Positions 6,881 through 14,669 of a DNA stretch of 16,325 nt are shown piece by piece. This DNA is from Casp-actino8 sp945862545 (GTDB lineage: Bacteria > Actinomycetota > Acidimicrobiia > Acidimicrobiales > Ilumatobacteraceae). The translations under genes and the position numbers were made by a program. Numbering within the stretch: the first letter of the stretch is position 1; the number at the start of each line of letters is the position of its first letter. The stretch is from contig CAMAYS010000041.1 of assembly GCA_945862545.1 (NCBI GenBank), forward strand, positions 1-16,325, in the 5' to 3' direction. The notes beneath the pieces are model-generated. The model saw nothing but the letters and a program-made list of their open reading frames with translations. It was not told the DNA's origin and made no database searches.

Positions 6881-7585
6881 ATGGCGAAAATCTTGATCGC
6901 CGAAGATGACCCTGGTATTCGCGTCTCGCTGACTCGCGCTCTCACATTTCAAAACTATGAGGTCATCGCCGTTAACGACGGCGCCAAAGCTCTTGAAGCA
7001 GTGGACGAGTTCAATCCAGATCTCGTCATTCTTGATGTCTCAATGCCATACGTCGATGGATTAACGGCCTGTCGCCTCATTCGTCAAAAACATCAATCAC
7101 TACCGATATTGATGTTGACAGCGCGTCATGAAGTGTCAGATCGTGTTGCTGGTCTCGATGCCGGCGCAGACGATTACGTTGTCAAACCATTCGCCTTAGA
7201 AGAACTTTCGGCTCGGCTGCGCTCAATGTTACGACGCACTCTGGTCCCAGCTGATACAGCAAATCTTGTCGTGTCAGATTTGGTTCTTGATCTACGAGCA
7301 AGAACCGCGCATCGAGGCCAGCGTGAACTCATTCTCACCAAAACTGAATTTGATCTCCTTGAAATTCTCATGACTAACGCTGGAATCGTCCTTGAACGCG
7401 ATGTGCTCTATGACCGCATCTGGGGCTTTAATTTTGAAACTGGCTCGCGCTCACTCGATGTCTACATCGGTTATCTGCGTCGCAAAACAGAAGAAGGTGG
7501 AGAACCACGCGTCCTACACACAATTCGTGGTGTTGGCTATGTCGTCCGGCCACCAACGGGCTCAGATTGGCAGATACAGGAATGA
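6881..7585 (+). CDS. OmpR/PhoB-family response regulator, MprA-like
   Basis: This 234-residue cytoplasmic regulator has a receiver domain (1-about 118) and a winged-helix DNA-binding domain (about 130-228). The receiver has the acidic pocket EDD (8-10), phospho-acceptor D52 in LVILDVSMP, T80 in LTAR and K102 in VVKPFALEE. The C-terminal half shows LTKTEFDLLEIL, IWGFNFETGSRSLDVYIGYLRRK and IRGVGYVVR. Overall resemblance is strongest to actinobacterial MprA, from memory and not from a search. The frame opens at GTG 6857, but starting at ATG 6881 gives MAKILIAEDD, where this family normally begins. It overlaps the histidine kinase by 4 nt (ATGA, 7582-7585) and is divergent from the acidic-protein/reductase operon, which is its most likely target along with itself. 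Confidence 0.94.
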   Translation: MAKILIAEDDPGIRVSLTRALTFQNYEVIAVNDGAKALEAVDEFNPDLVILDVSMPYVDGLTACRLIRQKHQSLPILMLTARHEVSDRVAGLDAGADDYVVKPFALEELSARLRSMLRRTLVPADTANLVVSDLVLDLRARTAHRGQRELILTKTEFDLLEILMTNAGIVLERDVLYDRIWGFNFETGSRSLDVYIGYLRRKTEEGGEPRVLHTIRGVGYVVRPPTGSDWQIQE

Positions 7586-8985
7586 AACTACGCATCGGAA
7601 TTAGCGGATCAATGGCGCTCGTCGCAGTTCTCGTCTCAGTTGCGGGATCACTATCCGCCTATACGTCAACCGACACCGAACTATCACAGAACATTGACGC
7701 CAATCTTCTAGACGCTGCAGTGCGTGTCCTTGAAATACCGTTGGAAGGGAATGAGAACGAAGACGAAGATGAAAACGAAGACGAAGATGAAAACGAAGAC
7801 TCGCCAATACGGCCGGACCGCCAAAGCGACCTCTGCCCCCTCGCACTTTTGCAGCCGATTGATGCAGCCCAACTGATTTATTCAGATGGAACGGTTGAAC
7901 TGTGTTTCACCGATTCACCGCTACTCCCATTCGACGATCAGGACATTGCCAAAGCCAATGAATCTGATCTTGATCTTGAAGACTTAAGACTCGATACTGT
8001 TTCCGTCAACGGAACCCAATTGCGGGTCATCACCGTTCCGTGGACATCCACCGGAGCCTTGCAATATGCCCGCGACTTGTCAGAGATTGATGAAGTCTTG
8101 ATGGGGCTCAAGGTGCGACTTTTCCTTGCTGGATTGTTTGCCACTCTTGGTGCTTGGATCCTTGGTTGGTTCATAGCCGGGCGTCTGGCCCGACCGATTC
8201 GTCGACTAAGTGTTGTTGCTACTGAGGTAGCAACAACAAGAGATCTGAGCATCAATGTTCCCACGAAAGGTGCAGGCGAGGTGGGCGAACTCGGACGTAG
8301 TTTCTCGTCAATGATGACCGCCCTATCGACCTCGCTGGAGCAACAACATCGTTTAGTCAGCGATGCCAGTCATGAACTGCGAACTCCTCTCACTGCCTTG
8401 CGCACCAACGTTGAGTCACTTGAGTTATTTCAGGAGATCCCCGAAGAAGAACGACGAGCGATGATTCGTGACATTCGCCTTGAGGTGGAAGAGTTAGCGA
8501 CCCTCACTGCCGAACTCGTCGATCTTGCAACCGACCAACTTCGGAGCGCCGAACCGATGGGAACAGTTGATTTATTGACGCTCACACGTGAGATCGCCGA
8601 GCGCGCACGTCGCCGAAGCGCGCGCCCGATTACAGTTATTGACGGTGGCGGCAACGCAGTTGATGGACACGCCAATCAGCTACTTCGTGCTATTTCCAAC
8701 CTCGTCGATAATGCGATCAAATACAGTCCCGAAGGATCGCCCATTGAAATCACTGTTGATGGTGGGGTCGTCCGAGTCCGAGATCATGGTCCTGGCATTA
8801 AGGACATTGACCTGCCACACATTTTTGAACGTTTCTATCGCTCACAAGAAACTCGTAGCGCCCCAGGTTCGGGTCTTGGCTTGGCCATAGTCGCCGATGC
8901 GGTGAATCGTCATCACGGCGTTGTTTTCGCCGCTAATGCCAAAGATGGTGGAGCCATTGTCGGCTTCGATTTGCCCGAACCATAA
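7582..8985 (+). CDS. sensor histidine kinase, MprB-like, with acidic repeat in the sensor loop
   Basis: This is a 467-residue membrane sensor kinase partnered with the preceding regulator. TM1 is at about 8-27, an extracytoplasmic sensor at 28-177, TM2 at about 178-200, and a HAMP linker with RLARPIRRLS follows. The dimerisation domain carries phospho-acceptor H264 in DASHELRTPLTALR. The ATPase domain shows NLVDNAIKYSPEG (from 373), DHGPGI (401-406), FERFYR and GSGLGLAI (from 429). The sensor contains an Asn/Glu/Asp tandem repeat (about 57-73), plus two cysteines (C85, C108) that could pair. The start ATG at 7582 overlaps the regulator's TGA, with AGGA close upstream; a TTG at 7567 is rejected as too far inside the regulator. 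The acidic loop could bind a cation, as the ExxE motifs of PmrB bind Fe3+; this is an analogy only. Confidence 0.94.
   Translation: MKLRIGISGSMALVAVLVSVAGSLSAYTSTDTELSQNIDANLLDAAVRVLEIPLEGNENEDEDENEDEDENEDSPIRPDRQSDLCPLALLQPIDAAQLIYSDGTVELCFTDSPLLPFDDQDIAKANESDLDLEDLRLDTVSVNGTQLRVITVPWTSTGALQYARDLSEIDEVLMGLKVRLFLAGLFATLGAWILGWFIAGRLARPIRRLSVVATEVATTRDLSINVPTKGAGEVGELGRSFSSMMTALSTSLEQQHRLVSDASHELRTPLTALRTNVESLELFQEIPEEERRAMIRDIRLEVEELATLTAELVDLATDQLRSAEPMGTVDLLTLTREIAERARRRSARPITVIDGGGNAVDGHANQLLRAISNLVDNAIKYSPEGSPIEITVDGGVVRVRDHGPGIKDIDLPHIFERFYRSQETRSAPGSGLGLAIVADAVNRHHGVVFAANAKDGGAIVGFDLPEP
7753..7800 (+). repeat. 18-bp tandem repeat (2.7 copies) encoding the acidic loop of the histidine kinase
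   Basis: Units lie at 7753-7770 and 7771-7788, with a 12-bp partial copy at 7789-7800. The full units differ at one base (GAG versus GAA). Each encodes ENEDED. Copy-number change would keep the frame and alter the charge of the sensor loop. Confidence 0.9.
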
Positions 8986-9044
8986 ATCTTCGCCAAAAAC
9001 CGACTACGGTTTGTAGTGCTTTAGCGGATTTTTCCGCCAATATG

Positions 9045-9050
9045 AAGGAG
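9045..9050 (+). promoter_or_regulatory. Shine-Dalgarno site of the thiolase gene
   Basis: AAGGAG stands 7 nt before the ATG at 9058 and supports that start. The 72-bp gap after the histidine kinase (8986-9057) otherwise holds only two weak 5-bp hairpins and no convincing terminator or promoter. Confidence 0.8.
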
Positions 9051-9057
9051 ATAGACC

Positions 9058-10287
9058 ATGTCCGAAGCTTGGATCATTGATGGAGTTCGTAGCCCACGCG
9101 GACGAGGCAAGGCAACGGGTTCGCTTCATCACATTCACCCCCAAGAACTCTTGGCGCAGGTTCTCAATGCATTACAGAAGCGCGTCGGCTTTGATACTTC
9201 TGACGTAGACGATGTAATCATCGGTAACGGCAACAGCGTGGGCGATCATGGGGCGTGTATCGGTCGTATGGCAGTGCTCGCTGCCGGATGGCCAGTCACT
9301 GCACCTGGCGTCACTATCAACCGCTTTTGTGGTTCTGGCCAGCAGGCCGTGACCTGGGCGGCAATGGGAGTTCAGGCTGGACACCAAGACCTAGTCATCG
9401 CTGGTGGAGTCGAGTCAATGTCACGTTGGCCCGCTCCCGAGGGTGCCCCAGACTTCACCTCAGGAAACGCTGCTCTCCGAGAATTGTTTCCCATGGTTCC
9501 ACAAGGAATTTCTGCAGACTTGATCGCCACCATCGGTGGTTTTACGCGCGCCGATGTCGACGAGTTGGCATTCATCAGCCAACAACGCGCCGCAATTGCT
9601 CAAGCCGAAGGCCGTTTTGATCGCAGCATTATTCCAATTCTCAATCCCGATGGAACCGTCGCATTAGCCAAAGATGAACACCTGCGTCCTGAGACCACAA
9701 GGGAATCTCTAGCCGGTCTCTCAGCCTCATTTGAGCGCCTCGGTGCGCACAAGTTTGCCGAGTTTGACAGCACATTTGATGAGATGTGCCGACAGGTCTA
9801 TCCCGAAATCAGTTCTGTTGATCATGTTCATCATGCCGGCAACTCCTCAGGAGTCGTTGATGGCGCTGGAGCAATCATGATTACCAGTCCCGAATATGCC
9901 AAGGCACACGGACTCAAGCCGCGCGCAAGAATCATCATGTCAGCAGTTGCTGGAGCAGAACCAGTGATCATGCTCACCGCACCAGCGCCAGCGTCAAAGA
10001 AATGTCTAGAGCGTGCGCGAATGACTACCAAGGATATTGACCTATGGGAAATCAATGAAGCCTTTGCGGCGATCCCACTGCGCGCCATGCGCGAACTGGG
10101 AATCACCAACGAGAATGTCAATGTCAATGGTGGAGCTATCGCACTTGGTCATCCAATTGGTGGCAGTGGGGCAATGCTGATGCAGACCGCACTGGACGAA
10201 CTTGAGCGTCAAGATAAGCAGACCGCACTCATCACGATGTGCACCGGTGGTGGCATGGGAACAGCCACCATTATTGAACGCATGTAG
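9058..10287 (+). CDS. thiolase (acetyl-CoA acyltransferase, FadA-like)
   Basis: This 409-residue protein is a full-length type II thiolase. It should cleave 3-oxoacyl-CoA with CoA to acetyl-CoA plus a shortened acyl-CoA, or run the reverse condensation, in the cytoplasm. The nucleophile is C91 in NRFCGSGQQAV. WEINEAFA supplies the oxyanion-site motif, H365 is in GGAIALGHPIGGSG, and the acid/base cysteine C395 is in CTGGGMGTA. The start is well supported by AAGGAG 7 nt upstream. It shares direction with the histidine kinase 72 bp upstream but is unlikely to be functionally tied to it. It ends 6 bp from the stop of the convergent acyl-CoA dehydrogenase, which fits a joint role in beta-oxidation or in clearing acyl-CoA products of the aromatic pathway to the right. 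Substrate chain length or sterol specificity cannot be read from sequence. Confidence 0.94.
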   Translation: MSEAWIIDGVRSPRGRGKATGSLHHIHPQELLAQVLNALQKRVGFDTSDVDDVIIGNGNSVGDHGACIGRMAVLAAGWPVTAPGVTINRFCGSGQQAVTWAAMGVQAGHQDLVIAGGVESMSRWPAPEGAPDFTSGNAALRELFPMVPQGISADLIATIGGFTRADVDELAFISQQRAAIAQAEGRFDRSIIPILNPDGTVALAKDEHLRPETTRESLAGLSASFERLGAHKFAEFDSTFDEMCRQVYPEISSVDHVHHAGNSSGVVDGAGAIMITSPEYAKAHGLKPRARIIMSAVAGAEPVIMLTAPAPASKKCLERARMTTKDIDLWEINEAFAAIPLRAMRELGITNENVNVNGGAIALGHPIGGSGAMLMQTALDELERQDKQTALITMCTGGGMGTATIIERM

Positions 10288-10293
10288 CAGGAA

Positions 10294-11463
10294 CTATTCG
10301 CGAGGCAAGCCAAGAACTCTTTCGCCAACAATGTTTCGTTGAATTTCAGTTGAACCTGCATAAATCGTATGTGCTCGGCTGAATAAGAAAGTGTGCTGGA
10401 AATCGTGCTCTATTGAGCCTTCATCATGCATGATCAAAGCGTCCGCTCCAAGTAAGTCAACTTCTAATTCGCCGAGACGTTGATGCCATTTCGACCAAAA
10501 CAATTTGCCGATAGAACCTTCAGGTCCTGGTTGTCCCCCGTGCATAAAACGCGTCACGTTTCGCATTCCTGACCAACGCATAATTTCTAGTTCCCCGTAA
10601 GCGCGAGCAAGTCGCTGTCGCACCTCAAGATCATCAGCAAGTCCCTGTTGTACCGCCAAGGCACGCACATTCTCAAACTCTTTAGCAAAACGTAATTGCT
10701 GAGCCATAAACGCGGTACCGCGTTCAAAGCCAAGAGTCCCCATTGCGGTCTTCCAGCCATTGCCGCGTCCACCCACGACCATATCCACAGTCGTCGTGGC
10801 ACCAGTAAAAAAAACTTCACAGAAATGATCGTTGCCCGAGAGATCTTTTAATGGCCGAACCTCAACCCCTGGCTGATCAATCGGCACCAGCAAATACGAC
10901 AATGCTTTGTGAGCTTTTTCTTCAAGTTCGGTGCGACACAAAACAAAAATCCATTGTGCAAACTGAGCTTGGCTGGTCCACACCTTTTGACCATCAATCC
11001 GCCATGTGTCGCCATCGAGAACTGCTGTGGTGCGAACTCCCGCCAAATCCGAGCCAGCACCAGGCTCACTAAATCCCTGGCACCAATATTCGTCGCCACG
11101 CAAAATGGGAGGCAAGAACCTGGCTTGCTGTTCGGGCGAACCAAAGGTGATCAGAGTCGGCCCAAGCAAACCTTCACCAAAGAAGCCGGCTCTTTGGGGA
11201 CCATTAGCCAAGGTGTACTCCTGGGCGAAAACCAACTCTTCGGCGACGGAGGCTTCTCTTCCTCCAAAGGCCTTGGGCCATGTCAAACCCAACCAGCCAG
11301 CGCGACCGAGCTCTTGCTCCCAGGCCACCCGCACGTGCCAATCGTGTGCACCCATTTCCGCCGAGGTACCAAGATGGCGATAGTCGCCCACGAGGGTGCG
11401 GTTCAACCACTCGCGTACTTCATGGCGAAATTGGCTCGCCTCGGCCGACTCAGAAAAGTCCAT
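10294..11463 (-). CDS. acyl-CoA dehydrogenase (FadE-like)
   Basis: This 389-residue flavoenzyme introduces a 2,3 double bond in an acyl-CoA and passes electrons to ETF. It has the helical N-terminal domain, FSEPGAGSDLAG (131-142) and KVWTSQAQFAQW (160-171) around the FAD, and a C-terminal helical domain ending AHTIYAGSTEIQRNIVGERVLG. E247 in LGFERG is a candidate catalytic base by position. Many actinobacterial FadE proteins of this type work as alpha2-beta2 heterodimers, but no second subunit lies in the window, so a partner may be elsewhere. It diverges from the SDR at 11528 across 64 bp and converges on the thiolase with a 6-bp gap, leaving no space for a terminator. The Shine-Dalgarno is weak; ATG at 11463 gives the normal family start. 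Confidence 0.93.
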   Translation of the reverse strand: MDFSESAEASQFRHEVREWLNRTLVGDYRHLGTSAEMGAHDWHVRVAWEQELGRAGWLGLTWPKAFGGREASVAEELVFAQEYTLANGPQRAGFFGEGLLGPTLITFGSPEQQARFLPPILRGDEYWCQGFSEPGAGSDLAGVRTTAVLDGDTWRIDGQKVWTSQAQFAQWIFVLCRTELEEKAHKALSYLLVPIDQPGVEVRPLKDLSGNDHFCEVFFTGATTTVDMVVGGRGNGWKTAMGTLGFERGTAFMAQQLRFAKEFENVRALAVQQGLADDLEVRQRLARAYGELEIMRWSGMRNVTRFMHGGQPGPEGSIGKLFWSKWHQRLGELEVDLLGADALIMHDEGSIEHDFQHTFLFSRAHTIYAGSTEIQRNIVGERVLGLPRE

Positions 11464-11527
11464 GACTTAGTTTCGCCTGAAAGGTCCCTGTCGGTGAAAT
11501 CGGGGCTTGAGGTCTAGGGTCATTGAT
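11464..11527. promoter_or_regulatory. divergent promoter region between acyl-CoA dehydrogenase and SDR
   Basis: This 64-bp gap must hold promoters for both directions. I see no clear -35/-10 pair, no strong palindrome and no match to the KstR or KstR2 operator patterns as I remember them. The call rests on gene layout. Confidence 0.3.
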
Positions 11528-12313
11528 ATGGCGTCACCCAATTCCCCAGATTTATTTGATCTCACTGGTCGTACCGCTCTCATCACAGGTGGAAGTCGTG
11601 GGCTGGGTAAAGAGATGGCGCTCGCCTTCGCCCGCCAAGGCGCAGAGATCATGATCGCCAGTCGATCCATCGAGTCCTGCCAAGAAACAGCCGCCGAGGT
11701 CTTTCAAGAAACTGGTCGCCGTTGTATTCCATACGCCTGCCATGTGGGCCGCTGGGACGAACTTGAAGGTTTAGCAGATGCTGTTTGGAATGAATTTGGA
11801 GGCCTTGACATTCTCGTCAATAATGCTGGCAAATCTCCGTTGTACGACAAGGTCATCAATGTCAATGAGCAGATGTGGGATTCGGTCATTGGCATCAATC
11901 TCAAGGGACCCTTTCGTCTCACAGCGCTACTTGGGACGCGAATGAGCGAACGGGCCATGCACCTCGGACGCAGTGCTTCAATCATCAATGTTTCGAGTGT
12001 TGCCGCAATCCACCCAACGCCAGATGTCATTCCCTACACCGCCGCCAAGGCAGGGCTCAATGCCATGACGATCGGATTTGCTCAGACCTTAGGACCTCAT
12101 GTCCGTGTCAACTGCATCATGCCGGGGTCATTTCGCACCGACATTAGTAAGGCATGGAACTGGGACCTTGTTGATCAAGGAATGAAACGCATCGCCATGA
12201 AACGCGTTGGTGAACCCCACGAAATTGTCGGTGCTGCATTATTCTTAGCCAGCGATGCCAGCAGTTATATGACGGGTTCCGTTTTCACCGTTGATGGCGG
12301 TATTCCTACATGA
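11528..12313 (+). CDS. short-chain dehydrogenase/reductase (classical SDR)
   Basis: This 261-residue NAD(P)-dependent oxidoreductase has a complete classical SDR set: TGGSRGLG (20-27) for the dinucleotide, NNAG (98-101), the catalytic Ser in INVSSVAA (156/157) and YTAAK (Y170, K174). The C-terminal MTGSVFTVDGG is the usual family ending. The 3-oxoacyl-ACP reductase, gluconate 5-dehydrogenase and 3-hydroxyacyl-CoA dehydrogenase branches all look like this, so the substrate is left open. A TTG at 11507 would add seven residues but has no better support; ATG at 11528 leads straight into the fold. It is followed after 31 bp by a SnoaL-like gene in the same direction, probably one transcript. The alcohol/ketone step suits either beta-oxidation or the aromatic pathway nearby. 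Confidence 0.92.
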   Translation: MASPNSPDLFDLTGRTALITGGSRGLGKEMALAFARQGAEIMIASRSIESCQETAAEVFQETGRRCIPYACHVGRWDELEGLADAVWNEFGGLDILVNNAGKSPLYDKVINVNEQMWDSVIGINLKGPFRLTALLGTRMSERAMHLGRSASIINVSSVAAIHPTPDVIPYTAAKAGLNAMTIGFAQTLGPHVRVNCIMPGSFRTDISKAWNWDLVDQGMKRIAMKRVGEPHEIVGAALFLASDASSYMTGSVFTVDGGIPT

Positions 12314-12331
12314 TTTATTTGAACTCCGACA

Positions 12332-12337
12332 AAAGGA
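12332..12337 (+). promoter_or_regulatory. Shine-Dalgarno site of the SnoaL-like gene
   Basis: AAAGGA stands 7 nt before ATG 12345 and decides that start over an upstream ATG at 12291, which lies inside the preceding SDR gene. Confidence 0.75.
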
Positions 12338-12344
12338 CAGTGCC

Positions 12345-12728
12345 ATGGCTCTGACTCATGAAGAAAAACTTGACCATCAACGGCGCTTCGCCGAAGCAAC
12401 GAATACAAGCCGACCAGATATCACCATGGCGATGTGTGTTCCCGGTGCATTGGTGTGGCATAACTTTGATGACAAATCCATCCCCTACGAGAACACTGGC
12501 AAGACCTTGACACGGATGCACGCGATGATTCCCGATTTACGTTGGGAAACACGCAGCGTTGTGATCACCAGTGACGGCTGGATCTGGCAAGCGGCAATCA
12601 TGGGAACAGCACCTGGTGGGGAATTATGTGCCCATTCCTGCATGGTCGTGACTCTGAACGATGACGGACTGATCACCAAACTGGACGAATATCTCGACCC
12701 AGCGCAAATGGCACCGCTGCGCAGTTAA
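12345..12728 (+). CDS. SnoaL/NTF2-like small protein
   Basis: This 127-residue soluble protein looks like the NTF2/SnoaL cone fold: an N-terminal helix (HEEKLDHQRRFAEA), a VWHNFDD strand, the GKTLTRMHAMIPDLRW region and paired late strands (WIWQAAIMGTA, CMVVTLNDDGLITKLDEYLDP). The ending 'DGLITKLDEYLDP' is typical of nuclear-transport-factor-2-family proteins of bacterial catabolic clusters. Such proteins act as isomerases, hydratases, cyclases or just ligand binders, and no catalytic residue can be assigned with confidence. A ribosome binding site 7 nt upstream supports the start. It follows the SDR by 31 bp and ends 3 bp before the stop of the convergent flavin monooxygenase. Inferred role: a bond-rearranging or binding accessory of the neighbouring pathway. 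Confidence 0.85.
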   Translation: MALTHEEKLDHQRRFAEATNTSRPDITMAMCVPGALVWHNFDDKSIPYENTGKTLTRMHAMIPDLRWETRSVVITSDGWIWQAAIMGTAPGGELCAHSCMVVTLNDDGLITKLDEYLDPAQMAPLRS

Positions 12729-12731
12729 CCG

Positions 12732-13883
12732 CTACTTGTCAGCGAGTAAAACCGCTCCATAACGGTCAAGTGATTGATTCGACGCCACGAGATGTTGTGC
12801 GGAGCCTTGTGCATCTCTGAAGCATCGTTGCAACGGACTTGAGTTAAACAATGCGCCGGCGCCGGCAAAACTCATCAATCGCGAAATTGCAGAAACTGCA
12901 GTCTCTGTGCAATACGCAGTCATGGCAGCAACCGCTGCTTCACCTCTGGCGGTGAATTCTTTGCCATTTTCCATGGCATCGTCAACCGTTGCAAGAGTAG
13001 CGAGTGCATGAGCTTGCACGGCCTGTAGTTGTTGTGAACTCTTCCCGAGTTCATATTGAAAGGCACCGCGATCTGCAAGCCGCCCGTCAAAACCTCGCGA
13101 TTTACCGCGCGCATAGACAACAAGTTCATCGATGAATCGATTGCACACACCAAAGGTAAAACCAAGATTCTCGCCAGCAACAAAGATTGTGTAATTCAAG
13201 CCATAGATTGCCCCACCACGTTTTGCTGGTTCCATCGGGTCCACTGTTAATGCTGTCGGAACAAAGACGTCTTTCGCAGTGATTGACACGCTCCCGGTTC
13301 CCTTGAGTGCCATCACATTCCAGTCACCATGCACCGTCGCATCTGCTGTACGAATAACTGCGAGAGTGACGGTGGGTTGCTCGACAGCTTCAATTGCAGT
13401 CAACATGGCCCAGTCGGCGTGGCGAACCCCACTCGCATAATTCCATGTGCCATTCATCAGCACCCCGCCGTCGACACGAGTAAAGGTTCCTGTCGGTAGC
13501 GCCACAGCAGCTAGGAAAGGCGACGGGTCGGAACCAAACAGCAAGTCAATCCCCTCATCGCTGAGACGTGACCCCGCAGCAGCTGCCGCACCTGCATGAT
13601 TAAATCCAGTCCATGCTGCCGTCGGATTTGAGTAGCTCAAGGCGGTGAAATAGCGACATTGATCGGCCAACAACAAGCGATCGCCGCCGACTTCAAGTGG
13701 CGCCTTGATCATCGGCACGCGAATCTGTCGCATGAGATCTACTAACGCTTGCGGAGCATCACCCAGTTCTTCGGACTCCGCTGCAGTGGCATCAAACTGC
13801 GAATGCAGGGCAGAAATTTCATCAACTAACTGTTCAATTGATCGAGCCGCATATTGCGCAACCCGTGTTGTCATCGTTGTCAT
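12732..13883 (-). CDS. group D flavin-dependent monooxygenase (HsaA/HpaH-like oxygenase component)
   Basis: This 383-residue protein has the acyl-CoA dehydrogenase fold but the features of two-component aromatic hydroxylases rather than FadE: GTWNYASGVRHADW (145-158), LKGTGS (193-198) and the C-terminal DAQGSAQHLVASNQSLDRYG with a candidate catalytic His (H364). This group takes reduced flavin from a separate reductase and hydroxylates a ring, often ortho to a phenolic OH, giving a catechol. No flavin reductase lies in the window, so it must be elsewhere. ATG at 13883 overlaps the preceding SDR stop as TAATG (1-nt overlap), showing coupling; an in-frame ATG three codons on is an alternative. 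It is the last visible gene of the leftward FAH-VOC-SDR-hydroxylase operon. A plain acyl-CoA dehydrogenase is less likely because the CoA-type C-terminal motif is absent. Confidence 0.85.
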   Translation of the reverse strand: MTTMTTRVAQYAARSIEQLVDEISALHSQFDATAAESEELGDAPQALVDLMRQIRVPMIKAPLEVGGDRLLLADQCRYFTALSYSNPTAAWTGFNHAGAAAAAGSRLSDEGIDLLFGSDPSPFLAAVALPTGTFTRVDGGVLMNGTWNYASGVRHADWAMLTAIEAVEQPTVTLAVIRTADATVHGDWNVMALKGTGSVSITAKDVFVPTALTVDPMEPAKRGGAIYGLNYTIFVAGENLGFTFGVCNRFIDELVVYARGKSRGFDGRLADRGAFQYELGKSSQQLQAVQAHALATLATVDDAMENGKEFTARGEAAVAAMTAYCTETAVSAISRLMSFAGAGALFNSSPLQRCFRDAQGSAQHLVASNQSLDRYGAVLLADK

Positions 13884-14662
13884 TAGAACACTCCTTCGTA
13901 ACTGCCACCATCAAGTTGCAGATTTTGACCACTGATATATCCCGCTTGAGCCGCACACAGGAATGCAAAAGCATCACCAAATTCCTCGGGGCGACCAAGT
14001 CGTCCTGCTTTGATCGAGGCAATTTGTTGGGCTCGGGCTTCTTCGTATGTGATGCCTAAAATCTTCATTGCCACATGAGCCATTTGTTCTTGACGAGCAG
14101 TGTCAAATCTCTCGGGCAAAAGTTGGTTAACGGTGACGTTGTATTTGGCAAGATCCTTAGAGAGACCCTTGAGCACACCAGTCAGTCCAAGACGGGTTCC
14201 GTGCGACAGACTCATCAGCGAGTTGGGCGATTTCACCATCGCAGAACTCACCGCCACGATACGACCGAAACCGCGATCTCTCATGCCAGGGACGACACGT
14301 TGCAGTAGCGCTAGCGGACCCGTCAGCGCTTGACGCACAGCACTATCCCAGTCATCGCTTTCGATGTCAAGAAAGGCTTTAGGAGATGGTCCTTGGCCAT
14401 TCAACAAAATAATGTCTGGTTCAGGGCAGGCAGACATGAGTTCATCTTGCACACTCGTAGTAGCCGAATCACCCACAACTCCACGTGCCTCGATGTGATA
14501 ACGAGACGTTAGTTGCGCGACTGCTTCATCAACATCTGCGCTTGTGCGACCATTGATGACAACGTTGGCTCCTTCGCGAGCAATGCTTTGCGCACACGCC
14601 CACCCGAGCCCACGACTTGAGCCAGACAAGATAGCCCAACGACCTTTTATTCCCAGGTCCAT
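13883..14662 (-). CDS. atypical SDR-fold protein lacking the catalytic Tyr and Lys
   Basis: This 259-residue Rossmann protein keeps the SDR dinucleotide motif SGSSRGLG (13-20), the SS pair at 139-140 and the C-terminal SGQNLQLDGGSYEG. The expected YxxxK falls at S153 and R157 (SHGTR in place of YSAAK), and the NNAG motif is changed to NGQG (88-91). This matches the BKR-like SDR subgroup known to lack the canonical tetrad. It may therefore catalyse by other residues, bind a ligand, or act on an activated substrate. It starts 7 nt after the VOC stop and shares its own stop with the start of the flavin monooxygenase (TAATG), so it is clearly part of the aromatic operon. Annotating it as a 3-oxoacyl-ACP reductase would overstate what the sequence shows. 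Confidence 0.88.
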   Translation of the reverse strand: MDLGIKGRWAILSGSSRGLGWACAQSIAREGANVVINGRTSADVDEAVAQLTSRYHIEARGVVGDSATTSVQDELMSACPEPDIILLNGQGPSPKAFLDIESDDWDSAVRQALTGPLALLQRVVPGMRDRGFGRIVAVSSAMVKSPNSLMSLSHGTRLGLTGVLKGLSKDLAKYNVTVNQLLPERFDTARQEQMAHVAMKILGITYEEARAQQIASIKAGRLGRPEEFGDAFAFLCAAQAGYISGQNLQLDGGSYEGVF

Positions 14663-14669
14663 CGCCGTG

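Noticed and set aside
9024..9037. GCGGA-TTTT-TCCGC hairpin as terminator of the histidine kinase gene
   Set aside because: Only a 5-bp stem with no following T-run. It is too weak to call a terminator.
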